64,000 nt of DNA from Fibrobacterota bacterium (GTDB lineage: Bacteria; Fibrobacterota; Fibrobacteria; UBA11236): contig JAEKLQ010000051.1 in assembly GCA_019509785.1 (NCBI GenBank), positions 1 to 64,000 of the forward strand, given 5' to 3'. Positions within the stretch are counted from its first letter, which is position 1. Each line of letters starts with the position of its first letter. The notes beneath the pieces are model-generated. The model saw only the letters and a list, made by a program, of their open reading frames with translations. It was not told the origin of the DNA and ran no database searches. This document shows positions 53,593 to 61,509 of the stretch, in pieces. Both the position numbers and the translations under genes were made by a program.

Positions 53593-55077
53593 CTAGCGTA
53601 GCCCCGCCGCGAACGCCAACCAGGCCAGCACCGCGGCCAACAGGGTCATCAGCACGTTGGCATGCGGCCCTTGATCGAGGCCGCGACCCGCGGCGTATTC
53701 GCCCCAATACGATTCGAAAACGTTGGCGGCCAAGGAAATGGCCAACAGGATGCCCGCCGCCCCCCAGCCTCCCCAACCCAAAGGCACGATTCCGGCGCAC
53801 ATCAAGGCCGCCGCCGCCAGGCCGGCCAAGGTACCCGCCAAGGAAACCCCGCCTTCGCTTCCCGCGGGCACCGTCCGGAAGCTCCGCAAGGAGATGGTAG
53901 TCCCGCCTACGGCCTTTCCGATCTCCGAAGAGACCGTATCGAAGGCCTTGGCCGCCAGGGGAGCGACGATGACCAGTAACGCCGGTGTTACGTCCCCCCC
54001 GCGCGCCCGCGCCAAATGCGCGAGCGGAGTCATCCACGCGGCCAGGCCCATGGCCCCGAATACCTCGGCCGCCCCCCGCCTGCCGCCGCGGGCTTCGGCG
54101 ATTCCCCGCTCTCGCTTGCCGGCGAAGCCGATGCGGGTGGCCAGATTGCCGAGGACGAAAAACCCGGCCAGGAACGCGAACAGCCAAGGTTCGGCCCGCA
54201 CGAGGAGAAAGGCCATCAAGGCCCCCGCCACGGCTCCGCCCGGGGTCAACAGGCGCGCCGCCCAGGCCAACAATCCGAAGGCGGCGGGGATGCCCACCAG
54301 CAATGCCGTCCCGATTCCGGAACCCGCTTCCGGCCAGATGCCGCCGGCGCCCGCCCCGGCCAGGATGCCGCCTGCCCCGGGCGGCCACAACGGACCGGGA
54401 ACCAGCGGGGCCAATACGCAGACGGTGAAGGGGATGACCACGTTGTCGGCGACGCCGAACCACAAGGTTTCCGCCACCGCCGCCGCGACGAACAGGATCC
54501 CCAATCCCATCCACTCGCGGGCGCCCTGCGGACGCGCCGCCCAATGCGCCAGGGCCAAGCCCGGCAGCGCGGCCAAGGCGCACCCCAGTAACACGCCGGT
54601 TACGGGTTTGCGCCGGTTCCACGGCAAGGACGGGCCGCCGGGGAACGCGCGGCAACATAGGCCGATGGCAGCATCGATGCAGGCCAGGGCGAACCATGCC
54701 GCCCCCAAGGGGAGGTACCATGCGGGTTTCCCCCCCGCCGGATAACCGACCGCCGCCACGCAAGCGCAAAGGGCGGCCGGGTAGAGGATGATTTCGAGCG
54801 CCCCCATCCCGTCGGCTTCGGCGCGATACAGGACCGGCGCGGCCCGCGGCAGAACGAAAAGATTCATCAGCAGAAGCGCGGCGGTTACCCCCATGGCTTG
54901 CAAGGGCGATAACCATGGGAGGAGCAAAGCCGGCCAGAAAGCGGCGGCATGCGCCGCTTTACGCTGCAGTTCCGCGCGGGTGAGGGTAGGCGACCTTGCC
55001 ATCCTGCGAAAGTTAGGAGAAAACGCCTGGATTCCGCGGCCAAACCCAAAATCCAGGAGTTTCTCCGGGATATCCAT
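53593..55077 (-). CDS. Two-domain dolichol-kinase-like/DUF92 membrane protein
   Basis: 494 residues from ATG 55077 (ATG 55002, MARSPTLTRAEL, is an alternative; neither has a strong ribosome site). The N-terminal half ('ELQRKAAHAAAFWPALLLP', 'NRRKPVTGVLLGCALAALP', 'ADNVVIPFTVCVLAPLV') resembles the CTP-dependent dolichol/phytol-kinase family. The C-terminal half ('LLTPGGAVAGALMAFLLV', 'GSEGGVSLAGTLAGLAAAAL') is DUF92, whose plant member phosphorylates phytyl phosphate. The two halves suggest successive phosphorylation of an isoprenoid alcohol. About fourteen membrane segments. Two perfect GTAAC-N6-GTTAC copies (53976, 54588) lie inside the gene. Confidence 0.75.
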   Translation of the reverse strand: MDIPEKLLDFGFGRGIQAFSPNFRRMARSPTLTRAELQRKAAHAAAFWPALLLPWLSPLQAMGVTAALLLMNLFVLPRAAPVLYRAEADGMGALEIILYPAALCACVAAVGYPAGGKPAWYLPLGAAWFALACIDAAIGLCCRAFPGGPSLPWNRRKPVTGVLLGCALAALPGLALAHWAARPQGAREWMGLGILFVAAAVAETLWFGVADNVVIPFTVCVLAPLVPGPLWPPGAGGILAGAGAGGIWPEAGSGIGTALLVGIPAAFGLLAWAARLLTPGGAVAGALMAFLLVRAEPWLFAFLAGFFVLGNLATRIGFAGKRERGIAEARGGRRGAAEVFGAMGLAAWMTPLAHLARARGGDVTPALLVIVAPLAAKAFDTVSSEIGKAVGGTTISLRSFRTVPAGSEGGVSLAGTLAGLAAAALMCAGIVPLGWGGWGAAGILLAISLAANVFESYWGEYAAGRGLDQGPHANVLMTLLAAVLAWLAFAAGLR

Positions 55078-55137
55078 CCAGGGGAATAAAGGATTGCCCC
55101 CTTATCGCCAACTGTTTTGTTCCTGCCCGTAACTATA

Positions 55138-55160
55138 TTTTCCATCGTATCAATAGGAAA
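55138..55160. promoter_or_regulatory. Inverted repeat in the HxlR promoter region (candidate operator)
   Basis: TTTTCC-N12-GGAAA, about 45 bases upstream of the HxlR ATG and within the divergent 127-bp region shared with the DUF92 gene. Such inverted repeats are usual targets of dimeric winged-helix regulators; here it is only a candidate. Confidence 0.35.
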
Positions 55161-55204
55161 GTATCCATAGGACTGCCCCAAGGCGCCCAAGAGAAAACTG
55201 AAGT

Positions 55205-55585
55205 ATGCAAAACACCATGGTTCACTGTCCGGTTACCACCGCTCTCTCCATCATCGGAGGGAAATGGAAGGTCATCATCCTCTGGCACCTGAAGGAAGGC
55301 GGCGTGAAGCGCTTCGGTGAATTGCAGCGCATGGTACGCGGCATCAGCCAGAAGATGCTCACCCAGGAATTGCGCGACCTGGAGGAATCGGGATTGGTGG
55401 CCCGCAAGGTCTATCCCGTAGTACCTCCGAAGGTCGAGTACAGCCTCACCGAGACCGGCTGGTCCTTGAAGCCCCTGTTGGAGCAATTGTGCGAGTGGGG
55501 CCTGGAATACCGTAAGAACCGCGGCGAACTCGTCGAGGGCGACGTCGCGACCGAACCGCGCGCCTTGGCAACCGTCGCGAATTGA
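55205..55585 (+). CDS. HxlR-family winged-helix regulator
   Basis: 126 residues. The family block 'CPVTTALSIIGGKWKVIILWHLKE', read as two parts around residue 8-30, is followed by 'RFGELQRMVRGISQKMLTQELRDLEESGLVARKVYP' and 'PPKVEYSLTETGWSL', all standard HxlR. The Cys at residue 8 is conserved in redox-sensing members, so it may respond to aldehydes, quinones or oxidants. The dehydrogenase gene follows 25 bases downstream and is probably co-transcribed and controlled by it. An inverted repeat candidate operator lies upstream at 55138. Confidence 0.85.
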   Translation: MQNTMVHCPVTTALSIIGGKWKVIILWHLKEGGVKRFGELQRMVRGISQKMLTQELRDLEESGLVARKVYPVVPPKVEYSLTETGWSLKPLLEQLCEWGLEYRKNRGELVEGDVATEPRALATVAN

Positions 55586-55610
55586 TTCAGCGAGCACCCG
55601 GGACCGGCAG

Positions 55611-56438
55611 ATGAACGTCGCGGTTTTAGGATTAGGCATCATCGGCGCCGTCTGGGCGCGCAATCTGCAGCAAGACGGCTTGCCGGTGCGGGTTTGGAAC
55701 CGCACCAAGAAGGATTTCCCGGGCTGGTGCGATACCCCGGAAGCCGCTGCCGCCGGTTCCGATCTCATCATCATCGTTGTCTCCGATCCTCCCGCGGTAC
55801 AAGATGTCTTGCGCCGGATCCTGCCCGCCCTCAAGGCCGGGCAGATCGTAATGCAAAGCAGCACCATATCCCCGACCTGGACTTTGGAATTCGCGAAGCA
55901 GGTCAAGGCCACCGGCGCGGATTTCCTGGAAGCCCCGTTCACCGGAAGCAAGATCGCCGCGGAGCAGCGAAAGACCGTGTTCTACATGGGCGGGGACGCG
56001 GCGGTCATCGCCCGCGCACGGCCCGTGGTGGAACGGCAGGCGGCGAAGATCCAGCACGTAGGCGAACTCGGGAAGGGCAGCGCCATCAAGCTGGCCATGA
56101 ACATGAACATCGCCCTGGTGATGGAAGCCTTGAGCGAAAGCCATCGCTTCGCTCTCTCCCAAGGCCTGACCGACGATATTTTTTTCGAAGCCTTGAGCGG
56201 GAACGTATCGCGCTCGGGCGTGAGCGATTTGAAGGAACCGAAATTGCGGAGCCGGGATTTCGCCGCGCAATTCTCCTTGAAGCATATGGATAAGGATCTT
56301 CGTTTGGCCGAAGCCGACGCGAAGGGTTTGCGATTGCCTTTGCTGCAAGCCTTACGGGAGTTTTACCGGGAGGGCATGGAGCGGGGGCTGGGCGATTCGG
56401 ACTTCTCGGTCTTGGATAGCCTGCTCGGTCCCGGTTAA
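55611..56438 (+). CDS. NAD(P)-dependent beta-hydroxyacid dehydrogenase family protein
   Basis: 275 residues. N-terminal Rossmann motif 'VAVLGLGIIGAVWARNLQQDG' (G-x-G-x-x-G at 6-11), then 'VWNRTKKDFPG', 'SDLIIIVVSDPPAVQDVL', 'VMQSSTISPTW', 'FLEAPFTGSKIAAEQ' (substrate-binding block) and the catalytic 'KGSAIKLAMNMNIALVMEAL' region near residue 150-170. These mark the 3-hydroxyisobutyrate/glyoxylate reductase group. The Asn of 'DRS/WNRT' favours NADPH. Linked to the HxlR gene, so probably induced by a reactive carbonyl. Substrate unknown. Confidence 0.85.
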   Translation: MNVAVLGLGIIGAVWARNLQQDGLPVRVWNRTKKDFPGWCDTPEAAAAGSDLIIIVVSDPPAVQDVLRRILPALKAGQIVMQSSTISPTWTLEFAKQVKATGADFLEAPFTGSKIAAEQRKTVFYMGGDAAVIARARPVVERQAAKIQHVGELGKGSAIKLAMNMNIALVMEALSESHRFALSQGLTDDIFFEALSGNVSRSGVSDLKEPKLRSRDFAAQFSLKHMDKDLRLAEADAKGLRLPLLQALREFYREGMERGLGDSDFSVLDSLLGPG

Positions 56439-56467
56439 GGGCCAAAGTGACATTCAAGGGGGCATAA

Positions 56468-56695
56468 ATGTCGGCAAGGAAGAAAATCGTTTTCTATGTG
56501 CATAACCCTGAATTCGCGAACGACAAGATCCTCGGGAAATTCCCTCTCGCAGGCAACCGCTTCGAAGCCCATCCCAGCTTCCTGACCGACCCGGCACGCG
56601 ATTCGGTGGAGGCTGCCCTGCAAGTTCCCCAGACCACCGGTACCGTGACCGACCAATTGGGGGAAGAGGTGCACTGGAAAGTAATCAAGGAGTGA
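56468..56695 (+). CDS. Small hypothetical protein
   Basis: 75 residues from ATG 56468 (purine-rich CAAGGGGGC upstream). No signal peptide, compact mixed alpha/beta sequence: 'MSARKKIVFYVHNPEFANDK', 'RFEAHPSFLTDPARDSVEAAL' and 'VTDQLGEEVHWKVIKE'. No family recognised. Being 29 bases after the dehydrogenase gene, it may belong to the same transcript. Confidence 0.55.
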   Translation: MSARKKIVFYVHNPEFANDKILGKFPLAGNRFEAHPSFLTDPARDSVEAALQVPQTTGTVTDQLGEEVHWKVIKE

Positions 56696-56717
56696 TCCGT
56701 GTGCGCCAAGGAGATCT

Positions 56718-58733
56718 CTATCTCGCTATCTCGAATGGCTCGGCGATTCCCATCCCCGCCGCCGTTAATCCCAGTACATACCGTCCGCGCGCCAGACGAT
56801 CGATGGGGACTTTAATCTCGCGGCCGGCCCAGGCCCACGATTCCATTTCCTTGCCGCCATCGATGGAATAAATCGACACGCGGGTTTTTTGATTTCCCAG
56901 CCGGGAAGGCGGGATGCAAAAAAGATAGGAAGAGGTCAGGCGCAGCGAAAGTTCGCCCCGGGACCGCGGCCGGATCTTAATCGAACTGGAATTTTCCGTG
57001 GCGGTAAGAATGGTGCCCCCGCCACCCACGGCGACGAGTCGCGAACCCGACGCTATCACGCATTTAAGCGATACCGGAACGCCGGCGTTTATGACTGTCC
57101 AAGTGATGCCGTCGGGTGAAGTAGCGATGGTGTTCCCTACGGCTACGAGCTGGGTTCCGGTCCAGATCACGGATTCCAGTTGGGTGGTGGATTGCGTGCC
57201 ACGGGAAGTCCAGGTGCTGCCATCGGGCGAAGTGAGGATGGAACCGAACTTACCTACCGCCACGAACTGCGCTCCCGTCCATGCCACGGAACGTGGATAT
57301 TCCCCCTGGATAGTATTGTGGGAGGTCCAAGCGATGCCGTCGGGAGAGGTGTAGCTTCTTCCGAAGTCGCTCACGGCCAGGAGTTGCGTCCCCGTCCAGG
57401 TCACCGAGATAAGGTTCTCGTTGAATGTACTCGAGCCTCTCTCTGTCCAGGTGATGCCATCGGGTGAAGTACGGATGGCGTTGAAGCTTCCAACGGCGAC
57501 GAGTTGCGAACCCGTCCAAGTCACGGAATACAATTGCTCGGCTGTGCCCGACTTTTGAGGGGTCCAATCGATACCGTCGGGTGAGGTGTAAGTACCTCCG
57601 TAATCGCCCACCGCCACGAGTTGCGCCCCTGTCCAAGCCACGGAGTATAGATGGCGATACGGCCTTAGGCTCAAGTTCCGCGGAGTCCAGGTGATCCCGT
57701 CCGGCGAGGTAAAGATGGTGTCGCCCACGGCCACGAACTGTTTCCCGGTCCAGGCCACGGAGGAGAGGGCAAGCGTTGTCCCCGAGTTCGCGGAAGCCCA
57801 GGCTATGCCGTCTGAAGAGTTGTAAATGGCTCCATCCAACCCGACGGCCACGAGCCTTGTCCCCGTCCACGTCACGGAAAAAAAGGTCTCATCGGTACCC
57901 GAGGTTCTCGCGGTCCAGGCGATTCCATCCTGGGAGGTCATGATTTCGCCATTAGCTCCCACGGCCACGAGTTGAGCGCCCATCCATGTCACGGAGTACT
58001 GGGATCTCGCGGTGCCCGCGGCTTGAGAGGTCCAGCTGGCTCCATCGGGCGAGGCGAGGATGCCGCCGAAGTCGCCTACGGCAATGAACCGCGTTCCCGT
58101 CCACGCCACGGATCGCAGGATGGATGGTGTCGGGGAGGCGCGGCTGAGCCAGGTGATGCCGTCGGGGGAGGTAAGGATCGCGCCCTGCTCACCCACGGCT
58201 ACGAGTTGCGTTCCCGACCAGGTCACGGAGTACAGCTTATTCCAGGAACCTAGGCTTTGGGAAGTCCAGGTGATGCCATCCGGCGAGGTGAAGGCGGAGT
58301 CGCCGCTCCCCACCGCCACGAATCGGGTGCCCGTCCATGCAACCGAGTTCAGATGGGCCTGGGTGCCGGAGTTGCGCTCCGTCCAGTTGCTGCCGTCCGG
58401 CGAAGTGAGGATGGCATCTGCCTGGAAATAACCTAGGTGATATCGCTCTCCCACGGCCACGAGTTGACTTCCCGTCCAGGTCACGGAGAACAGATGAAGA
58501 TCGTCCGTCGTCGGGACGTCCCGGGTGGTCCAGGCAAGGCCGTCCGGTGAGGTGAGTACCGTGCCCGCATATCCCACGGCCACGAAATGGCTACCTGTCC
58601 AGGCTACGGAACAAAGCGCGTTTCCCGTCGGCAAGGGGCTTCTCACCGTCCAGGCCGATTGGGCGGATACGCCCGATAGCATACCCAACAGAAGAAGACC
58701 AATTTTTATTCGGCTTAAACGTATTAGCAACAT
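56718..58733 (-). CDS. Secreted beta-propeller protein of 14 tandem 39-residue repeats
   Basis: 671 residues from ATG 58733 (signal peptide 'MLLIRLSRIKIGLLLLGMLS', cut near VSAQS); an upstream open extension is not leader-like. Thirteen near-exact repeats and one degenerate one share 'YSVTWTGSQLVAVG', 'TSPDGITWTSR' and a variable link. Fourteen equals two seven-bladed propellers. Nucleotide similarity between repeats is high, so repeat number may vary. The last 90 residues ('RVSIYSIDGGKEMESW', 'RLARGRYVLGLTAAG') are a sorting-type C-terminal domain. No ribosome site is clear. Function: probably binding at the surface. Confidence 0.78.
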   Translation of the reverse strand: MLLIRLSRIKIGLLLLGMLSGVSAQSAWTVRSPLPTGNALCSVAWTGSHFVAVGYAGTVLTSPDGLAWTTRDVPTTDDLHLFSVTWTGSQLVAVGERYHLGYFQADAILTSPDGSNWTERNSGTQAHLNSVAWTGTRFVAVGSGDSAFTSPDGITWTSQSLGSWNKLYSVTWSGTQLVAVGEQGAILTSPDGITWLSRASPTPSILRSVAWTGTRFIAVGDFGGILASPDGASWTSQAAGTARSQYSVTWMGAQLVAVGANGEIMTSQDGIAWTARTSGTDETFFSVTWTGTRLVAVGLDGAIYNSSDGIAWASANSGTTLALSSVAWTGKQFVAVGDTIFTSPDGITWTPRNLSLRPYRHLYSVAWTGAQLVAVGDYGGTYTSPDGIDWTPQKSGTAEQLYSVTWTGSQLVAVGSFNAIRTSPDGITWTERGSSTFNENLISVTWTGTQLLAVSDFGRSYTSPDGIAWTSHNTIQGEYPRSVAWTGAQFVAVGKFGSILTSPDGSTWTSRGTQSTTQLESVIWTGTQLVAVGNTIATSPDGITWTVINAGVPVSLKCVIASGSRLVAVGGGGTILTATENSSSIKIRPRSRGELSLRLTSSYLFCIPPSRLGNQKTRVSIYSIDGGKEMESWAWAGREIKVPIDRLARGRYVLGLTAAGMGIAEPFEIAR
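56850..58700 (-). repeat. Tandem about 117-bp repeats coding the propeller blades
   Basis: The 39-residue unit repeats at about 117-base spacing through this region, with recurring DNA words such as GTGATGCCGTCGGG and CCACGGCCACGAGTTG. Such repeats are collapse-prone in assemblies. Confidence 0.65.
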
Positions 58734-58904
58734 GATGAAAAATGATAAGCTTTTATTACTGCCCTGAGAATCCACCCCCGTCTTTTTTAAGCTTTTTTGG
58801 CAGCGGGTCATTTCCCCTGGCTCCGCAACGGCTTGACGCGAGGCGGCCCTCAATCTACAATGGATTATGGTCGGGCGGCCCGCGCCCCAACAACAGAGGC
58901 TCCC

Positions 58905-60347
58905 ATGTCGCGTCGGATCAGGAACCGTTTCATCTTATCCGGGTTGGCCTTCGCATCCTTCTTCGCGGGGAATCCCCGGTCCGCGGAACTTCTCCACATG
59001 GACTTCAACGATTCGGCGAACCTGGGATCGCAGCCTGGAACGCTTCCCCTCGGCATACCCGCCGGCGATACGAAACCATCTTCCGGCTATCCCGGCGCGG
59101 TCGAATTCGGGCCGGCGGGAGGATCGATCCGGGTCCCCGGTTTCCATAGCCCGACCGGGCCGTTTACGGTGGAGGCCCGCTTCCGCATCCACGCCTACGG
59201 TCCGGAAGCCAGCAACTTCATCGCCAATATCCTGAACACGGTCCCCGACGTCCATCAAGGCCTCGCCTTCCGCGTTGGCGGCGGCTACCTCTATCCTCCG
59301 CTGCCCCGCAATGCCTATAAAACCGAATCCGAATGGTCGGCGGCCCAAGCGGGCTTTTCCCCCGTCTCGCGCGAGCGCATCTCCGATTGCTTCCCCGTTT
59401 TCGTCATGGCTGGTTCCCTGGGAAGTTGGAAAGAGGTTTATTCCGATCGTTGCGTCGCGAAGGACGAATGGACGCATTTCGTCGGGACCTGGGACGGCGC
59501 CGACATGCGCATCTACCTGAATGGCAGCGATGCCACCGACTCATGGCGCACCCAAGGACCGGAGGCGACCCCGTTCTTAGGGGGCGAAGTCGATGCTTAT
59601 GTCGGGGCGCGGACCAACGCGGATTTCGATCCGCGCCATCTCGAAGGCGCCATCGATTTCGTGAAGGTGGAAGAAGGGGCGATATCCGAAAACGAGATCC
59701 ACAAACGATACAAGGACAGCTTCGTTCCGGAAGATCGGGACTCCTTATGCAGGGGCGTGGTCATCCCGAAGTACCCCGAAGCGGGGCAGCTATGCGAAGG
59801 GAAGGTGGATTTCGAATTCAAGATCATCAATCACGGCGCTTGCACCGATACTTCGTTTTTGGCGTCCTTCCTGGCCGGCGACAGCGTGGAAGTGGAAATC
59901 TCCAAGGACGCCGCTTTCGCCGATGTGGTTCTGCGCACGGTGGTGACGGTTACTTCCCTGCACCTCGATCCGGATTCCATCCCCGCCTTGGCCGATTACC
60001 ATGGGGCCCTCTACTGGCGGGTGCGCCTTATCCATGCCAAGCCGGCCGCCTTGGCGAAAGCTTCGGCAAGCACGCCCGATGAATGGAGCCTATCCCGGCC
60101 TTTGGTTCTGGACATGCCCGCCGTCGGCCTGATGCGGCCCCGGGCGCCCTCCCTGAGGCCAGTGCTTTTCCGATCCGGGTCGGGCTTCTTCGTGGCCGGG
60201 ACCGCCTCTTCCGCCGCGCCGGTCCTGTTCAACCTCGCAGGTAAGCGACAGGCCTCCCGCTTCCACCGCGTCGCCGGCGGCTGGAGAATGGACCCGGCCC
60301 AAGACGGTCCCTGCGGACTGTTCTTTTTGGAAATGCGACCTAAATAG
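58905..60347 (+). CDS. Secreted LamG-like (concanavalin fold) protein
   Basis: 480 residues from ATG 58905 (AGAGG eight bases upstream; the longer frame has no leader). Signal peptide 'MSRRIRNRFILSGLAFASFF', then 'LLHMDFNDSANLGSQPGTL' and 'GPFTVEARFRIHAYG', 'KDEWTHFVGTWDGADMRIYLNG' and 'EVDAYVGARTNADFDPRHLEG' of a LamG-type fold (about 30-250). A second beta region and a C-terminal 'SAAPVLFNLAGKRQ', 'CGLFFLEMRPK' tail follow. It probably binds carbohydrate at the surface. It is divergent from the propeller gene, with 171 bases between them. Confidence 0.72.
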   Translation: MSRRIRNRFILSGLAFASFFAGNPRSAELLHMDFNDSANLGSQPGTLPLGIPAGDTKPSSGYPGAVEFGPAGGSIRVPGFHSPTGPFTVEARFRIHAYGPEASNFIANILNTVPDVHQGLAFRVGGGYLYPPLPRNAYKTESEWSAAQAGFSPVSRERISDCFPVFVMAGSLGSWKEVYSDRCVAKDEWTHFVGTWDGADMRIYLNGSDATDSWRTQGPEATPFLGGEVDAYVGARTNADFDPRHLEGAIDFVKVEEGAISENEIHKRYKDSFVPEDRDSLCRGVVIPKYPEAGQLCEGKVDFEFKIINHGACTDTSFLASFLAGDSVEVEISKDAAFADVVLRTVVTVTSLHLDPDSIPALADYHGALYWRVRLIHAKPAALAKASASTPDEWSLSRPLVLDMPAVGLMRPRAPSLRPVLFRSGSGFFVAGTASSAAPVLFNLAGKRQASRFHRVAGGWRMDPAQDGPCGLFFLEMRPK

Positions 60348-60360
60348 ATCCCTACGTCGC

Positions 60361-60846
60361 CTACTCTCTTTTGATCGATCGCGCGGCATCCGCCGAAACC
60401 GATCCCGGCCCTACGAGGAGCAGGAACAAGCAGCACATGAATTGGGCATAGTCGGATCGGATTTCATGCAGGACCGCCCAAGGTCCCAGGAATGGCGCCG
60501 CCGCCGGCTTCGGCAAGGGCGAGGTGCCGAAGTAAAGCCCGATTTTGGTGGATAGCACCGCGACGATCATTTCGATGAGGAAGGCGATGGCCACGGGCCG
60601 CGTCATCCATCCCAATATCAGGAGCAGGCCTCCGGCGATTTCCCATACGGCGACGGTATGGGCCAGCTCCGCGGGCATGGGGAAACCCAATTTCGTGAAC
60701 CGTCCCACGCCTTGGTTGGCGTAGACGAATTTCAGGATCCCCTCCCAAAAAAACACCAGCCCCGCCATCATGCGGATGACCACGGTGGCCGCGGGCGCGT
60801 CCAGGGGCGGGAAGAACAACCATTTCAAGGGCTTTTTCGGTTCCAT
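60361..60846 (-). CDS. DoxX family membrane protein
   Basis: 161 residues from ATG 60846 (GGAG upstream). Four hydrophobic segments, with DoxX blocks 'VVIRMMAGLVFFWEGILKF', 'RFTKLGFPMPAELAHTVAVW', 'EIAGGLLLILGWMTRPVAIA', 'AVLSTKIGLYFG'. DoxX proteins are often linked to thiol/redox defence. It lies next to an ECF sigma gene (divergent, 141 bases), so may be in its regulon. Confidence 0.82.
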   Translation of the reverse strand: MEPKKPLKWLFFPPLDAPAATVVIRMMAGLVFFWEGILKFVYANQGVGRFTKLGFPMPAELAHTVAVWEIAGGLLLILGWMTRPVAIAFLIEMIVAVLSTKIGLYFGTSPLPKPAAAPFLGPWAVLHEIRSDYAQFMCCLFLLLVGPGSVSADAARSIKRE

Positions 60847-60987
60847 GCTTGGGTCTCCATTCGAAGGAAGGGGCGGATGCGCCGGAGCGGGCATTCCCCT
60901 TTGCTAGACTTTGGGCAGCGCGGAAATATTCCCGGAAAATTCGGGAGGCCGGGAATAAATCCTCTACCAGGGAAGTCTTCAGCTAGG

Positions 60988-61509
60988 ATGGACAAGCCGA
61001 ACGCGGGAACTTTCGAGAGCCAGGTGCTGCCGCATTTGGATGCCGCTTTCGGGTTGGCGCGCTGGCTGGTCCGCAGCGATACGGATGCGGAGGATCGGGT
61101 GCAGGACGCCTATCTGCGCGCGTGGAAATCCTTCGCCGGCTTCCGGGGAGGCGACGCCAAGGCCTGGCTGCTGGCCATCGTCCGCAATGCCTGCTATACC
61201 TGGCTCAAATCCCGCCGCCTGGAAAACCTGAGCACGCCTTTCGATGAAGAAATCCACGGCCCTTGGGATGCTTCGGACAATCCCCATGCGCGCCTGGCCC
61301 TGGATCGCGATCGCCAGGCGATCCGCCGCGCGGTGGAAGCCTTGCCGGTGGAATTCCGCGAAGTGCTGGTCTTGCGCGAGTGGCAGGGATGCAGCTACCG
61401 CGAGATATCCGAAATCGCGGATATCCCCATCGGAACCGTGATGTCGCGTTTGCTGCGGGCGCGGGAGCGCCTGCATAAGAGCCTGGCCCGCTCGGGTGGG
61501 GAAGGATGA
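60988..61509 (+). CDS. ECF RNA polymerase sigma factor
   Basis: 173 residues from ATG 60988. Sigma2 region: 'HLDAAFGLARWLVRSDTDAEDRVQDAYLRAW' (read as two parts), with the Asp-Asp-x-x-Q core typical of ECF factors, and 'RGGDAKAWLLAIVRNACYTW'. Sigma4 region: 'ALPVEFREVLVLREWQGCSYREISEIADIPIGTVMSRLLRARERL', a helix-turn-helix. It overlaps the anti-sigma gene by four bases. It probably switches on an envelope-stress or redox regulon including its own operon; promoter target not identified. Confidence 0.9.
   Translation: MDKPNAGTFESQVLPHLDAAFGLARWLVRSDTDAEDRVQDAYLRAWKSFAGFRGGDAKAWLLAIVRNACYTWLKSRRLENLSTPFDEEIHGPWDASDNPHARLALDRDRQAIRRAVEALPVEFREVLVLREWQGCSYREISEIADIPIGTVMSRLLRARERLHKSLARSGGEG

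Noticed and set aside
53723-54745. 340-codon plus-strand frame
   Set aside because: Pro/Ala/Arg-rich shadow of the minus-strand membrane protein.
56850-58700. CRISPR-like spacing of repeats
   Set aside because: The repeats are in-frame coding units of 39 residues with sequence-divergent edges, not identical short repeats with unrelated spacers.
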